A stretch of 64,000 bases of DNA from Maricaulis sp. (GTDB lineage: Bacteria > Pseudomonadota > Alphaproteobacteria > Caulobacterales > Maricaulaceae). Under the pieces are notes generated by a model that ran no database searches, was not told the origin of the DNA, and saw only the letters and a program-made list of their open reading frames with translations. Below are positions 52,407 through 61,750 of this stretch, in pieces (position 1 is the stretch's first letter; each line of letters begins with the position of its first letter). The stretch lies in NCBI RefSeq assembly GCF_030149515.1, contig NZ_JASBRI010000013.1:145094-209093 (forward strand), read 5' to 3'. Position numbers and translations under genes: made by a program.

Positions 52407-53102
52407 ATGCCGGGCATGACCCGCACACCTGAAGACCGTCCCGAATTCCGCCTGTTCGGCCGCGCCCAGGGCAAGCCTCTGTCGGCGCGCCAGCAGGGCC
52501 TGGTCGACGGGCTTTTGCCGCGCATCGCCCTGCCCGAAACGGGTCCGGTCGATCCGGCGCGTCTGCTGCCGGACAGCTCTGCCCATGTTCTGGAAATCGG
52601 TTTTGGTGGCGGCGAACACCTCGCCGCTCAGGCGGCGCGCCATCCCGACACCGGCTATATCGGCATCGAGCCCTTCCTCAACGGTGTGGCCAAGGCATTG
52701 ACTTATGTCGAGGAAGCGGCGCTGGACAATGTCCGTCTCTGGCGCGGCGATGCGCGCGAGATCCTGCCGCGCTTCGCGGACGCCTCGCTCGACCGCATCT
52801 TCCTGCTCTTCCCCGACCCCTGGCACAAGAAGCGCCACGCCAAGCGCCGCTTCGTGCAGCACGCCACGCGCGACGCATTCGCTCGCATCCTCAAACCGCG
52901 CGGGCAATTGCGCATCGCCACCGACGTAAAGTCCTATGCCGACCACTGCATGATCGAGTTGTCCGGCGACGAGCGCTTCGACTGGCCGGCCGCCAAGGCC
53001 GACGACTGGCGCATTCCCCCGGCCGACCACATCACGACACGCTATGAGCAAAAAGGGCTGGGCGACTGCGCGCCGGTATTCATGGATTTCGTGCGGGTGT
53101 GA
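52407..53102 (+). CDS. trmB: tRNA (guanine-N7-)-methyltransferase
   Basis: TrmB makes m7G46 in tRNA. The 231-residue protein has the SAM-binding motif [16 protein letters not shown], the conserved acidic IGIEPFLNG, and the signature [20 protein letters not shown]. It ends with [16 protein letters not shown]. The start is ATG 52407 or 52416. An inverted repeat follows the stop, before the convergent ArsR gene. Confidence 0.95.
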   Translation: MPGMTRTPEDRPEFRLFGRAQGKPLSARQQGLVDGLLPRIALPETGPVDPARLLPDSSAHVLEIGFGGGEHLAAQAARHPDTGYIGIEPFLNGVAKALTYVEEAALDNVRLWRGDAREILPRFADASLDRIFLLFPDPWHKKRHAKRRFVQHATRDAFARILKPRGQLRIATDVKSYADHCMIELSGDERFDWPAAKADDWRIPPADHITTRYEQKGLGDCAPVFMDFVRV

Positions 53103-53109
53103 GACATTC

Positions 53110-53135
53110 TCCGTTCCGAGGCCGGCAGGAACGGA
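53110..53135. terminator. Hairpin between convergent trmB and arsR-type gene
   Basis: TCCGTTCC (53110-53117) and its complement GGAACGGA (53128-53135) flank a 10-base loop in the 33-bp gap between the two stop codons. It lacks U-tracts but is well placed for bidirectional termination. Confidence 0.4.
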
Positions 53136-53474
53136 TCAGTCTTCCACGTGCCGCTTCAGCCGGCCGAGGGCGTCCTCCCACTGGGCCGAGATCCGCTCGA
53201 GATATCCGCGCAACTCGTCGATCGGTTCCGGCCGGAGGCTGAACCGGCTCTCGCGGCCGATCCTGTCGCAGTTTACCAGACCCGCATTTTGCAGCACCCG
53301 CAGGTGTTTCGTCACCGCTTGCCGGGTCAGTCTCGTGTCGGCCGAAAGCGAAGTAATCGAGCGCGCTGCGCCGTCGCTCAGCCGGTTGAAAAGATGCAGA
53401 CGGGTGGGCTCGCCGAGCGCGGCAAAGATGGCAACCGGGCCCGGGTTGACGGAAGCACGGCGCAAGTCAAGCAT
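53136..53474 (-). CDS. ArsR-family transcriptional regulator
   Basis: The 112-residue winged-helix protein has IFAALGEPTRLHLFNRLSDGAARSITSLS and the recognition helix region TRLTRQAVTKHLRVLQNAGLV. No arsenic-type CxC metal site is seen. It is encoded downstream of, and overlapping by 8 bp, the SRPBCC gene. This pairing is common, and two identical-type palindromes upstream of the pair are likely its operators. Confidence 0.9.
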   Translation of the reverse strand: MLDLRRASVNPGPVAIFAALGEPTRLHLFNRLSDGAARSITSLSADTRLTRQAVTKHLRVLQNAGLVNCDRIGRESRFSLRPEPIDELRGYLERISAQWEDALGRLKRHVED

Positions 53475-53913
53475 CCAGGTATGCCTTGATGTTCCGCATC
53501 TGCTCTTCCCAGCCTTCCTCGATCTGGCGCATCGCGTCGGTGCGGCGGTCCGCCGGCATGCCCGCGAAGCCTGATTCGGTTACTGTGACACGGGTGCCGG
53601 TGGCGGTGGCCTCCAGGCGAAATTCCACGCGCATGCGGGACGCCCGGGCGCCGGGTGCTGTATGGAGACCTTCCGGACAAGGCCAGGTAAACACGAAGAG
53701 GCGGGGCGGATCCATTGTCTCGGTCAGACTCTCCCATTTCACATCATTGTAGCCTGGGTAGGTCATCCGCCCGGTCGTCGGCTGGCCGACGACAAAGGGT
53801 CCGTCCAGCTTGACCCGGAACCATTGGCCGAACTCCTCATGGTCTGTGAGGGCCTGCCAGACCCGTTCGATGGGCGCGTCCAAAACGACGGATTTCTCGA
53901 TACGATTTGTCAT
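53467..53913 (-). CDS. SRPBCC (AHSA1-like) ligand-binding family protein
   Basis: The 148-residue protein has the START/AHSA1 pattern (KSVVLDAPIERVWQALTDHEEFGQWF, RMTYPGYNDVKWESL, GTRVTVTESGFAG). Members bind hydrophobic ligands, and the actual ligand is unknown. The ATG at 53913 is chosen because upstream residues fall in the operator palindromes. It is the first gene of the two-gene unit with the ArsR regulator. Confidence 0.88.
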   Translation of the reverse strand: MTNRIEKSVVLDAPIERVWQALTDHEEFGQWFRVKLDGPFVVGQPTTGRMTYPGYNDVKWESLTETMDPPRLFVFTWPCPEGLHTAPGARASRMRVEFRLEATATGTRVTVTESGFAGMPADRRTDAMRQIEEGWEEQMRNIKAYLDA

Positions 53914-53915
53914 AA

Positions 53916-53931
53916 GCAACCTTTTAGTTGC
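53916..53931. promoter_or_regulatory. ArsR operator candidate, proximal copy
   Basis: The 16-bp palindrome GCAACCTTTTAGTTGC ends three bases before the SRPBCC start codon. Its sequence matches the distal copy at 13 of 16 positions, and the centres are 42 bp apart, about four helical turns. Binding here would block translation-start-proximal transcription. Confidence 0.7.
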
Positions 53932-53957
53932 TAGTATGGCGCATCGCGGCGATTCAC

Positions 53958-53973
53958 GCAACTTTCAAGTTGC
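53958..53973. promoter_or_regulatory. ArsR operator candidate, distal copy
   Basis: GCAACTTTCAAGTTGC has perfect 7-bp arms around a 2-bp centre. It lies about 160 bp before the preferred rimP start and 45 bp before the SRPBCC start. The shared consensus of both copies is GCAACYTTYWAGTTGC. Confidence 0.7.
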
Positions 53974-54081
53974 CTTTATCCGGTTTCCCGGCACTGTATG
54001 AGCGCTTCTCTTGCTTCGCTGCGCGATGCCGCGTATAAAGCGGTTCACTATCCAAGTTCGATCGCATCGGATGATGCTTTC

Positions 54082-54111
54082 GAGCGGTCGCTTCCGGCGG
54101 CCGCTCTTTTT
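54082..54111 (+). terminator. Intrinsic terminator/attenuator in the rimP-nusA leader
   Basis: A 10-bp stem (GAGCGGTCGC 54082-54091 pairing with 54097-54106, including one G-U pair) with a 5-base loop is followed by TTTTT at 54107-54111. It stands 22 bp before the preferred rimP start codon, and no upstream plus-strand gene is close. It therefore looks like a leader attenuator of the nusA operon or the end of a short leader RNA. Confidence 0.65.
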
Positions 54112-54132
54112 GTTGATGGAGCCGAGGGCGCC

Positions 54133-54672
54133 TTGAAGACCAAGACCCCGCAGGATGATCGTATCGCGGCACTGGCTGACCCGCTTGCTGAAGAGCTCGG
54201 GCTGGAAGTGGTGCGCGTGCGGGTGATGTCCGGCAAGCGGCAGCGCCTGCAGATCATGATCGACCGGCTCGACGGCACCGGCGTCGATGTCGACGACTGT
54301 GCCCGGCTGTCGCGCGCGCTGTCAGACGTGTTCGAGGTCGAAGATCCCATTTCCGGCGAATACGATCTTGAGATATCATCGCCGGGTATCGACCGGCCGC
54401 TGACGGCCCTGTCGCATTTCGAGCGCTGGGAGGGCTATGAGGCCCGTATCGAGCTCGACCGGCTTGCCGAGGGGCGCAAGCGTTACAAGGGTATTCTGGC
54501 CGGTATTGAGGACGGCCATGTCCTTCTGGACATGGACCGCGAGGACGAGACCACGCTGATCCCGTTTGACTGGATCGCGGAGGCCAAACTGGTTTTGACG
54601 GACGCCTTGATCGAGGCGGATTTGAAAGCGCGGGGCGGCAATGCCTCCGCGCAGACTGAAGGAGACGAATGA
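54133..54672 (+). CDS. rimP: Ribosome maturation factor RimP
   Basis: RimP supports 30S subunit assembly. From the TTG at 54133 the protein has 179 residues, the usual size. It starts LKTKTPQDDRIAALADPLAEELG and contains VRVMSGKRQRLQIMIDR, DDCARLSRALSDVFE and EISSPGIDRPLTALSHFERWEGYE. A frame open from an ATG at 53998 would add 45 residues that run through a terminator hairpin and look non-conserved, so I prefer the TTG start with its upstream GGAGCCGAGGG. It heads the rimP-nusA-ylxR-infB operon. Confidence 0.9.
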   Translation: MKTKTPQDDRIAALADPLAEELGLEVVRVRVMSGKRQRLQIMIDRLDGTGVDVDDCARLSRALSDVFEVEDPISGEYDLEISSPGIDRPLTALSHFERWEGYEARIELDRLAEGRKRYKGILAGIEDGHVLLDMDREDETTLIPFDWIAEAKLVLTDALIEADLKARGGNASAQTEGDE

Positions 54673-54703
54673 TGTCGCTGAACACGGCAAAAGGGATTGC
54701 CCG

Positions 54704-56410
54704 ATGAGCATTGGTGTAAGCGCCAACCGGCTCGAGCTGCTGCAGATCGCCCGTGCGGTCGCCGCCGAGAAATCGATCGACGAAGCCATCGTCATCGAGG
54801 CCATCGAGGAGGCGATCCAGAAGGCGGCGCGCTCGCGCTACGGCGCCGAAAACGACATCCGCGCCAAGATCGACCCGAAAACGGGCGAACTTTCGCTCAC
54901 CCGTAACATGACGGTGGTGGAAGAGGTCGAGAACGAGAGTCAGGAGCTCACCCTCGACCAGGCGAAGAAGATCGATCCTGCTGCCGAGATCGGCACGGTG
55001 TTCTCCGACGAGCTGCCGCCCATCGAGTTCGGTCGCGTCGCCTCGCAGACCGCCAAACAGGTGATCACGCAGAAGGTGCGCGAGGCCGAGCGCCAGCGCC
55101 AGTTCGAGGAATACAAGGATCGCGTCGGCGAGATCGTGTCCGGCATCGTCAAGCGCGTGGAATACGGCAACGTGATTGTCGATCTGGGCCGTGCCGAGGG
55201 TATCATCCGCCGCGCCGACGGCATTCCGCGGGAAAACCTGCAGAACAATGAGCGTGTGCGTGCCTACATCTATGATGTGCGCGAAGAGGTTCGCGGCCCG
55301 CAGATCTTCCTGTCGCGCGCCCATCCGGACTTCATGGCGGCCCTGTTCGCCCAGGAAGTGCCGGAAGTCTACGAAGGCATCATCGAAATCCCGTCCGTGG
55401 CCCGCGACCCGGGTTCGCGCGCCAAGATTGCCGTGATCTCGAATGACGGTTCGATCGATCCTGTCGGCGCCTGCGTCGGTATGCGCGGCTCGCGTGTGCA
55501 GGCCGTGGTATCCGAACTGGCTGGCGAGAAGATCGACATTATTCCCTGGTCGGACGATCCGGCCACCTTTATCGTCAACGCTCTGCAGCCGGCGGAAGTC
55601 GCCAAGGTCGTGCTGGACGAGGAAGACCAGCGGATCGAGGTTGTGGTGCCCGACGAGCAGCTGTCTCTGGCCATCGGCCGTCGCGGCCAGAATGTCCGCC
55701 TGGCCTCGCAGCTGACGGGCTGGTCGATCGACATTCTGACCGAGGAGGAAGAGTCCGAGCGCCGGCAGAAGGAATTCGCCGAGCGGACCCAGCTCTTCAT
55801 CTCCGCCCTTGATGTCGACGAGGTCATTGCCCAACTTCTGGCGACCGAAGGTTTCACCGACGTCGAGGAAATCGCCTATGTCGATCTCGGCGAGATTGCC
55901 GTGATCGAAGGCTTCGACGAGGATACGGCCGAGGAAATCCAGGCTCGCGCCCGCGACTATCTCGAACGCCTGGCGGCCGAACAGGACGCCAGGCGCAAGG
56001 AGCTGGGCGTCGAGGATGGCGTGCTCGAGATTGAAGGCGTCGAGCTGGCGATGGCTGTGAAGCTCGGCGAAAATGACGTCAAGACCGTCGATGACTTGGC
56101 CGGGCTGGTGACCGATGATCTGCGCGGCTGGTTCGAGACCCGTGACGGCGAGCGCGTACGCGAGCCCGGCATTCTGGAAGAATTCAATCTTTCCGCCGAG
56201 GATGCCGAGATGATGATCATGCGCGCCCGCGTCGCGGCCGGCTGGATCTCCGAGGACGATCTGCCCCAGCCCGAGGTGGAAGAGGAGAGCGGCGAGGATT
56301 ACGGCGTCGAAGACGTGGAAAGCATGGACCTGGCGGCACTGGAAGCCGAGGCCGAGGCCCTGGGCCTGGATCTCGACGAGGCCGCCGAAGCGGAGAAGGA
56401 GGCTGACTAG
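54704..56410 (+). CDS. nusA: Transcription termination/antitermination protein NusA
   Basis: NusA binds RNA polymerase and modulates pausing and termination. The 568-residue protein has the N-terminal polymerase-binding domain ([21 protein letters not shown]), S1 domain ([18 protein letters not shown] type), two KH domains ([37 protein letters not shown]), and C-terminal helix-hairpin-helix repeats. It ends in an acidic tail. The ATG at 54704 is fixed by homology and preceded by AAGGGA. Confidence 0.97.
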   Translation: MSIGVSANRLELLQIARAVAAEKSIDEAIVIEAIEEAIQKAARSRYGAENDIRAKIDPKTGELSLTRNMTVVEEVENESQELTLDQAKKIDPAAEIGTVFSDELPPIEFGRVASQTAKQVITQKVREAERQRQFEEYKDRVGEIVSGIVKRVEYGNVIVDLGRAEGIIRRADGIPRENLQNNERVRAYIYDVREEVRGPQIFLSRAHPDFMAALFAQEVPEVYEGIIEIPSVARDPGSRAKIAVISNDGSIDPVGACVGMRGSRVQAVVSELAGEKIDIIPWSDDPATFIVNALQPAEVAKVVLDEEDQRIEVVVPDEQLSLAIGRRGQNVRLASQLTGWSIDILTEEEESERRQKEFAERTQLFISALDVDEVIAQLLATEGFTDVEEIAYVDLGEIAVIEGFDEDTAEEIQARARDYLERLAAEQDARRKELGVEDGVLEIEGVELAMAVKLGENDVKTVDDLAGLVTDDLRGWFETRDGERVREPGILEEFNLSAEDAEMMIMRARVAAGWISEDDLPQPEVEEESGEDYGVEDVESMDLAALEAEAEALGLDLDEAAEAEKEAD

Positions 56411-56423
56411 CTTTCGATCCACG

Positions 56424-57041
56424 ATGGGCAAGGACCGTGAACGGCGCTGTGTGGCCACCGGCGAGGTGAAGGATGAGGGCGACCTCATCCGTATCGCGCT
56501 GGGACCGGATGGCGCCGTCGTCCCAGATCTCGCTGCCCGCCTGCCGGGGCGCGGAGCCTGGGTAACGGCACAGCGGGAACCGGTCGATCGGGCCGTGAAG
56601 AAGAAAGCGTTTCACCGCGCTTTCGGAGGCCCGGTCGACGTGCCCGAGGACCTGGCAGACCGCATCGAGGGTCTGCTGTCCGGCCGGGCGCTGAACCTTC
56701 TGGGTCTGGCGCGGCGGTCGGGCGATCTGGCGGCGGGCCAGGACGCGGTCCGCCTGGCCATCAAGGCAGCCAGGCCGGCCTGGCGCATCGAAGCGTCGGA
56801 CGGCGCGGCAGACGGCCGGTCGAAGCTCGACCGGCTGGCGCGGGCGGCCTGGGGTGACATCCCGGTCGCCGGGTGTTTTGCGGCGGAGGAGATCGGCCAG
56901 GCGCTGGGGCGCGGGCCGACTGTCCACGCCGCCATGTCGGAAGGACCGCAGGCGCGGGCCTTTTCGACGGTGATGGGGAAGCTGGCAGGCTTCCGTCCGC
57001 TCGACCCGTCCGCCCCCGCGGCGGTGACAGATGCGGATTAG
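56424..57041 (+). CDS. YlxR (DUF448) - L7Ae-like RNA-binding fusion protein
   Basis: The 205 residues have an N-terminal YlxR domain (RRCVATGEVKDEGDLIRIALGPDG, then LPGRGAWV). A C-terminal L7Ae/L30e-like domain follows (LNLLGLARRSGDLAAGQDAVRLAIKAARPAWRIEASDGA). The fusion is typical of alphaproteobacteria, while many other bacteria encode the two domains separately. It lies 13 bp after nusA and probably binds RNA in the transcription-translation apparatus. Confidence 0.93.
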   Translation: MGKDRERRCVATGEVKDEGDLIRIALGPDGAVVPDLAARLPGRGAWVTAQREPVDRAVKKKAFHRAFGGPVDVPEDLADRIEGLLSGRALNLLGLARRSGDLAAGQDAVRLAIKAARPAWRIEASDGAADGRSKLDRLARAAWGDIPVAGCFAAEEIGQALGRGPTVHAAMSEGPQARAFSTVMGKLAGFRPLDPSAPAAVTDAD

Positions 57042-57121
57042 GCCGCGAGAGCGGTTGCGTCCGGGCCGGAGCTGGCTAGTTTAGCGAGCCTTCGAACCGG
57101 AGACAGGTTTGAACAGTGCGC

Positions 57122-57147
57122 CTTTCCGGCATTCGGCTACCGGAAAG
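57122..57147 (+). repeat. Hairpin in the infB leader
   Basis: CTTTCCGG (57122-57129) pairs perfectly with CCGGAAAG (57140-57147) around a 10-base loop. It lies in the 139-bp gap between the YlxR gene and infB and has no U-tract. It could influence infB translation or RNA processing. No gene is seen in the gap. Confidence 0.3.
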
Positions 57148-57180
57148 AAGCGTGGAACGAAGCCGATTTGGAAGGCTCGT

Positions 57181-59790
57181 ATGAGCGACGCAGACGACAA
57201 CAAGTCCGGCCGCAGGCCGCTGTCTTTGAAACGATCCGGTTCGGGTACCGTGCAGCAGAGCTTTGCGCGCGGCAGGTCCAAGGCCGTGGTGGTGGAAAAG
57301 AAGCGCAAGCGCGTGGCAGCGCCGGGCAAGGACAATGCACCGGCCTCCGGCAAGTCTGCCGCAGGCGGCAAGGGCGGTGAAAGCGCGCTCGCGGCCAAGG
57401 CGCGTCAGCTCGGCCTGTCCGAAGAAGAACTGGTCGCCCGTCAGCGCGCCATTGCCCGGGCCCGGGCCGAGGCCGCCGATCGCGAGGCGCAGAAGAAACA
57501 GGAAGCCGAAGAACGTGCCCGGCGCGCCGAGGACGAGCGCCGTCAGCTCGAGGAGCAGCGCGAGCAGGAAGCACGCGAGGCGCGCGAGGCCCGCGAAGCC
57601 GAGGAGCGCGCTCGCCAGGAAGCCGAGGATAAGGCGCGTCGCGAAGCCGAGGAAGCTGCGGCGCTGGCCGGCGGTGCCGACATTCCCCAGAAGGGCGATG
57701 ACGAGCCGCGCCGCAAGGCCCCTCCGGCCAAGGATAAGGACGAGCCGCGCCGCGACAAGCAGCGCGACAATGGTGACGATGCCGCGTCGGCGCTGGAGGC
57801 CATGGGCGGGCGGGTCAAGCGCAAGGGCGCCGGTTCCGGCCCCGGTGCTGCCAAGCCCCAGCCGTCACGTGCCAAGAGCGACAATCGCCGTCGCGGCAAA
57901 CTGACCATCCAGAATATTCTCGATGGCGATGAAGACCGTCAGCGTTCGCTGGCATCCGTGCGCCGGGCGCGCGAACGCGAGAAGCAGCGGCGCCAGGACA
58001 CGTCCGGCGGCCGTGAAAAGGTCGCGCGCGACGTGATCGTTCCGGAAGCGATTACGGTGTCCGACCTCGCCAACCGCATGGCTGAACGTGCCGTAGACGT
58101 TGTAAAATACCTGATGAAACAGGGTCAGATGGTCCGTGTGAACGATGTGCTGGACGCCGATACCGCCGAACTGGTGGTCGAGGAATTCGGCCATGTTGTG
58201 AAGCGTGTCTCCGAGGCCGATGTCGAAGAAGGCTTCATCGCCGACGACGATCCGGTCGAGGCGCAAAAGCCGCGCGCGCCGGTCGTGGCCGTGATGGGCC
58301 ATGTTGACCACGGCAAGACCTCGTTGCTCGATGCGCTGCGGTCGACCGATGTCGTGGCCGGCGAAGCCGGTGGCATCACCCAGCACATCGGGGCCTACCA
58401 GGTCCAGCTGAAGGGCGGCGAGAAGATCACCTTCCTCGACACGCCCGGTCACGCAGCCTTTTCGGCCATGCGTTCGCGCGGGGCCCAGGCCACGGACATC
58501 GTGATCCTGGTGGTTGCGGCGGACGACTCGGTAATGCCGCAGACCATCGAGGCGATCAATCACGCCAAGGCGGCGGGTACGCCGATCATCGTGGCGGTGA
58601 ACAAGTGCGACAAGCCGGACTCCAATCCGCAGAAAGTGCTGACGGATCTGCTGCAGCACGAGATCGTCGTCGAGGCGATGTCGGGCGATGTCCAGTCGGT
58701 TAACGTGTCGGCGAAGAACCGGACCGGGCTTGAGGAACTGACCGAGGCGATCACTCTCCAGGCCGAGCTTCTGGATCTGAAGGCCAATCCGGATCGTGCC
58801 GCCGAAGGCGTGGTCATCGAAAGCCAGGTCGACAAGGGCCGTGGTCCTGTCGCCACCGTGCTGGTGCGGCGCGGCACGCTGAAGCGTGGCGATATCGTCG
58901 TCGCCGGTGCCCAGTGGGGCCGGGTGCGCGCGCTGGTCAACGAGCGTGGCCAGCAGCTCGACGAGGCCGGCCCGTCGGTTGCGGCCGAGATTCTCGGTCT
59001 CGACGGGGCGCCGGAACCGGGCGAAGTCTTCGCCGTGGTGGAGAATGAGGCCCGCGCCCGCGAGATCGCCGACTACCGTCAGCGCAAGGAACGTCAGGCC
59101 GCCGGCGCAGTCAGCGGCGGTGCCGGAGCGTCCCTGGAACAGATGATGGCCCGTCTCAAGCAGGACCAGACCCAGGAAATGCCGCTGCTGGTAAAGGCAG
59201 ACGTGCAGGGTTCGGCCGAGGCGATCAAGCAGTCGCTCGAGAAGCTCGGCAATGAGGAAGTACGCGCCCGCGTTATCCATTCCGCGCCGGGTGGTGTGAA
59301 CGAGAGCGATGTGCTGCTGGCCAAGTCCTCCGGTGCGCCGATCTTTGCCTTCAATGTCCGCGCCAACAAGCAGGCCCGCGAACTGGCCGAGCGCGAGGGT
59401 GTGGAGATCCGCTACTACTCTGTCATCTACGATGTGATCGACGATGTGCGGAACACGATGGAAGGCATGCTGGCGCCGGAGAAGCGCGAGAACTTCATCG
59501 GCTACGCGGAAATCCTGGAAGTGTTCAACATTACCAAGGTCGGCAAAGTGGCCGGTTGCCGTGTCACCGAAGGCGTGGTCAAGCGTGGCTGCGGCGTGCG
59601 CCTGCTGCGCGACGATACCGTCCTGCACGAGGGCAAGCTGAAAACTCTCAAACGTTTCAAGGACGAGGTTCCCGAGGTCCGCGCCGGTACCGAATGCGGC
59701 ATGGCCTTCGAGAATTATGACGATCTGCAGAAGGGCGACCAGATCGAGTGTTTCGAGGTCGTCGAAGTGGCCCGCAAGCTCGACGCTTGA
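57181..59790 (+). CDS. infB: Translation initiation factor IF-2
   Basis: IF-2 is the GTPase that places initiator tRNA on the ribosome. From the ATG at 57181 the protein has 869 residues. A long charged low-complexity N-terminus (Lys/Arg/Glu/Ala repeats such as [20 protein letters not shown]) precedes the IF2_N domain. The GTPase domain has [20 protein letters not shown] and NKCD, followed by the beta-barrel and C-terminal domains. The N-terminal residues from a possible start at 57109 are not family-like. Confidence 0.97.
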   Translation: MSDADDNKSGRRPLSLKRSGSGTVQQSFARGRSKAVVVEKKRKRVAAPGKDNAPASGKSAAGGKGGESALAAKARQLGLSEEELVARQRAIARARAEAADREAQKKQEAEERARRAEDERRQLEEQREQEAREAREAREAEERARQEAEDKARREAEEAAALAGGADIPQKGDDEPRRKAPPAKDKDEPRRDKQRDNGDDAASALEAMGGRVKRKGAGSGPGAAKPQPSRAKSDNRRRGKLTIQNILDGDEDRQRSLASVRRAREREKQRRQDTSGGREKVARDVIVPEAITVSDLANRMAERAVDVVKYLMKQGQMVRVNDVLDADTAELVVEEFGHVVKRVSEADVEEGFIADDDPVEAQKPRAPVVAVMGHVDHGKTSLLDALRSTDVVAGEAGGITQHIGAYQVQLKGGEKITFLDTPGHAAFSAMRSRGAQATDIVILVVAADDSVMPQTIEAINHAKAAGTPIIVAVNKCDKPDSNPQKVLTDLLQHEIVVEAMSGDVQSVNVSAKNRTGLEELTEAITLQAELLDLKANPDRAAEGVVIESQVDKGRGPVATVLVRRGTLKRGDIVVAGAQWGRVRALVNERGQQLDEAGPSVAAEILGLDGAPEPGEVFAVVENEARAREIADYRQRKERQAAGAVSGGAGASLEQMMARLKQDQTQEMPLLVKADVQGSAEAIKQSLEKLGNEEVRARVIHSAPGGVNESDVLLAKSSGAPIFAFNVRANKQARELAEREGVEIRYYSVIYDVIDDVRNTMEGMLAPEKRENFIGYAEILEVFNITKVGKVAGCRVTEGVVKRGCGVRLLRDDTVLHEGKLKTLKRFKDEVPEVRAGTECGMAFENYDDLQKGDQIECFEVVEVARKLDA

Positions 59791-59924
59791 TAGCGTTCGC
59801 GACCGGATCGGAGGGGCGGTTCCTGCCGGAGTCGCCTCTCCCGCATTCCGGACTGCCCTTGCAACGGTTCGGCAAGAGGCGTAAATCCGCGCGCCCCTGG
59901 CTTTCGCTAGAGATGGAGTCCGTC

Positions 59925-60332
59925 ATGGCCCGGCATCAGCATCGCAACCCGTCCAAGGCGCCCTCGCAACGTCAATTGCGCGCCGGCGAACTGATCCGTC
60001 ATGCGCTGGTAGATATTCTGGCCCGTGAGGAAATGCGCGACCCCGAGCTGGACGGTGTGCTGATCTCGGTCACGGAGGTGCGCCCGTCCCCCGATCTGCG
60101 CCAGGCCAAGGTCTATGTCGCGCCGCTGGGCCGGGGTGACCAGACGAAGGTCGCCCAGGCGCTCAACCGCGCAAGCGCCTTCCTGCGCGGCCGGCTGGGC
60201 CGGGAAATCGACATGAAGTTCACGCCCGAACTCCACTTCCATCCCGACAACAGTTTCGACACGGCCAGCCATGTCGACGAATTGCTGAACCGCCCGCAGG
60301 TCCGTCAGGATCTCGATCGCAATGACGACTAA
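59925..60332 (+). CDS. rbfA: Ribosome-binding factor A
   Basis: RbfA assists 30S maturation and cold adaptation. The 135-residue protein has the KH-like fold pattern (RAGELIRHALVDILAREEMRDPELDGVLISVTEVRPSPDLRQAKVYV and LHFHPDNSFDTASHVDELL). The ATG at 59925 is preferred, with a second possible ATG at 59913. It lies 134 bp after infB. The usual next gene, truB, follows after a reversed insertion. Confidence 0.93.
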   Translation: MARHQHRNPSKAPSQRQLRAGELIRHALVDILAREEMRDPELDGVLISVTEVRPSPDLRQAKVYVAPLGRGDQTKVAQALNRASAFLRGRLGREIDMKFTPELHFHPDNSFDTASHVDELLNRPQVRQDLDRNDD

Positions 60333-61573
60333 TCGGCCGGGTCAGCCGCGCTCGGGGCGGCCAAGGGTGGCAAACCGGTCCGTTCAAGCCGGATCGCCAT
60401 GCCCGGTTCCGGTGTGACACGCCGGCCGGTCAGGGCTGTGACACGGCCCGCCTCGTCCCGCTCATAGGCCAGTTCGGCCCCGGCACGGCGCCAGAACAAG
60501 CGGCCGGGGCCGATCGGCGTGAGATGATCCCGGCGTCCCGATTGCGGCAGAACCAGATCCAGCCCGCTGCCGGATTGTACCAAAGATACCGATCCGAACA
60601 CGGCGCTGTCGTACTGGCCGAGCGCATCGAAATGCCCCGGTTCGAGCGCCGCCGTGGCCGGCCGGCCGGCCACGGCAGGCCGCCCGCCCAGCGCCAGCTC
60701 CTGAAGCAGCGCATCGATCCGGGGAGTGGGAAAGGAGTCTATATTGGCGACATAGGCGATGGCGAGTTCCCGTCCGGCCAGGATTGACACACCGGCGGAA
60801 TAACCGGGCTGGCTGCCCGTGACGGTGTAGATCACCTCGCCCTCGCGCTGGATAACCCTCCAGCCGGCCATCAGGCTGCCGTTGGCACGGAACAGGTCGA
60901 TCCGCCGGCTCAGCACGGCCTGGGCCAGCCGGGTCAGGTCCGGGGCCGTGGTGACGAGTTCCGGGCTGCCGGTCTGATGCCGCGGCGGTGCCGGGCGCAG
61001 GTCCAGCGGGCGCGGTCCCGGCTCATACGCCTCTGCCAGCACAGCCAGCGCCGCCGGCCGGCGCGTGATCCGGCTGTTGTCGAGACCCAGCGGACCGAGA
61101 ATCTCCGTTGCGGCGAAGGTTTCGAAGCGGGCGCGGGCGGCCTGTTCGATGACCTCGATCAGCCGGGTATCGCTGCGGGTCTCAGGATCGAGCAGTTCGG
61201 CCACGCTGTCCTCGGCACCGGCGCCCGGCAGGTATCGCCGCAGCGGATCGGCCGGGGACAGACGGCCGGTGTCGACCAGGCGCTGTGCCAGCACTCGTGT
61301 CAGACTGTCTGTCACCGCGCCGGCGGGCACAGGTGTGCCGGCGGAAAAGGCGCGACCCGTCTGCCAGTCGGCATAACCGAAAGCGATCACGCTGACCGGG
61401 CCGTCGCCATAGCAAAAGGCGATCGCACCGGAAAAGTCCCGGCTTTCGGCGAGCGGGCCGAAGGTGCCGCGGATGCGGGTTTCCAGATCCGGGTCCACCT
61501 GCCGCGCGCCGGCGGGCGGGGTGAGGCCAGGCAGGAGCATGATGGCGAGAAAAAGGAAACGCAAAAAGGGCAT
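60329..61573 (-). CDS. Beta-lactamase/PBP-fold protein with degenerate active site
   Basis: The 414-residue protein has a signal peptide (about residues 1-23) and the class C beta-lactamase-family fold ([58 protein letters not shown]). The SxxK nucleophile motif reads AVTD: Ala86 replaces Ser and Asp89 replaces Lys. The Y-x-N motif and the His of the third motif are also not recognisable. It is therefore likely a non-catalytic, exported pseudo-enzyme. It lies on the opposite strand between rbfA and truB, normally close neighbours, and overlaps the rbfA stop by 4 bp. Confidence 0.82.
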   Translation of the reverse strand: MPFLRFLFLAIMLLPGLTPPAGARQVDPDLETRIRGTFGPLAESRDFSGAIAFCYGDGPVSVIAFGYADWQTGRAFSAGTPVPAGAVTDSLTRVLAQRLVDTGRLSPADPLRRYLPGAGAEDSVAELLDPETRSDTRLIEVIEQAARARFETFAATEILGPLGLDNSRITRRPAALAVLAEAYEPGPRPLDLRPAPPRHQTGSPELVTTAPDLTRLAQAVLSRRIDLFRANGSLMAGWRVIQREGEVIYTVTGSQPGYSAGVSILAGRELAIAYVANIDSFPTPRIDALLQELALGGRPAVAGRPATAALEPGHFDALGQYDSAVFGSVSLVQSGSGLDLVLPQSGRRDHLTPIGPGRLFWRRAGAELAYERDEAGRVTALTGRRVTPEPGMAIRLERTGLPPLAAPSAADPAD

Positions 61574-61750
61574 GGAGCGAAACCGGGCAGGGCTGGACCG
61601 CGACAGACTAGGTCAATTGCCCGATCTGTACGAGCCGGGCGGCCGGGAAAATTTCCAATCAGCCAGCCCCCTTGCCGGACCTGCCGGGCTGGGTTAGTGA
61701 CGCGCCCTTTCGCGACCGGGTCCGAACCCCGGCGAGAGATGGAGATGATG

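Noticed and set aside
54040..54085. tRNA-like T-loop sequence (AAGTTCGATCG) before rimP, where some bacteria carry a tRNA gene
   Set aside because: No acceptor stem, anticodon arm or CCA end could be fitted around it.
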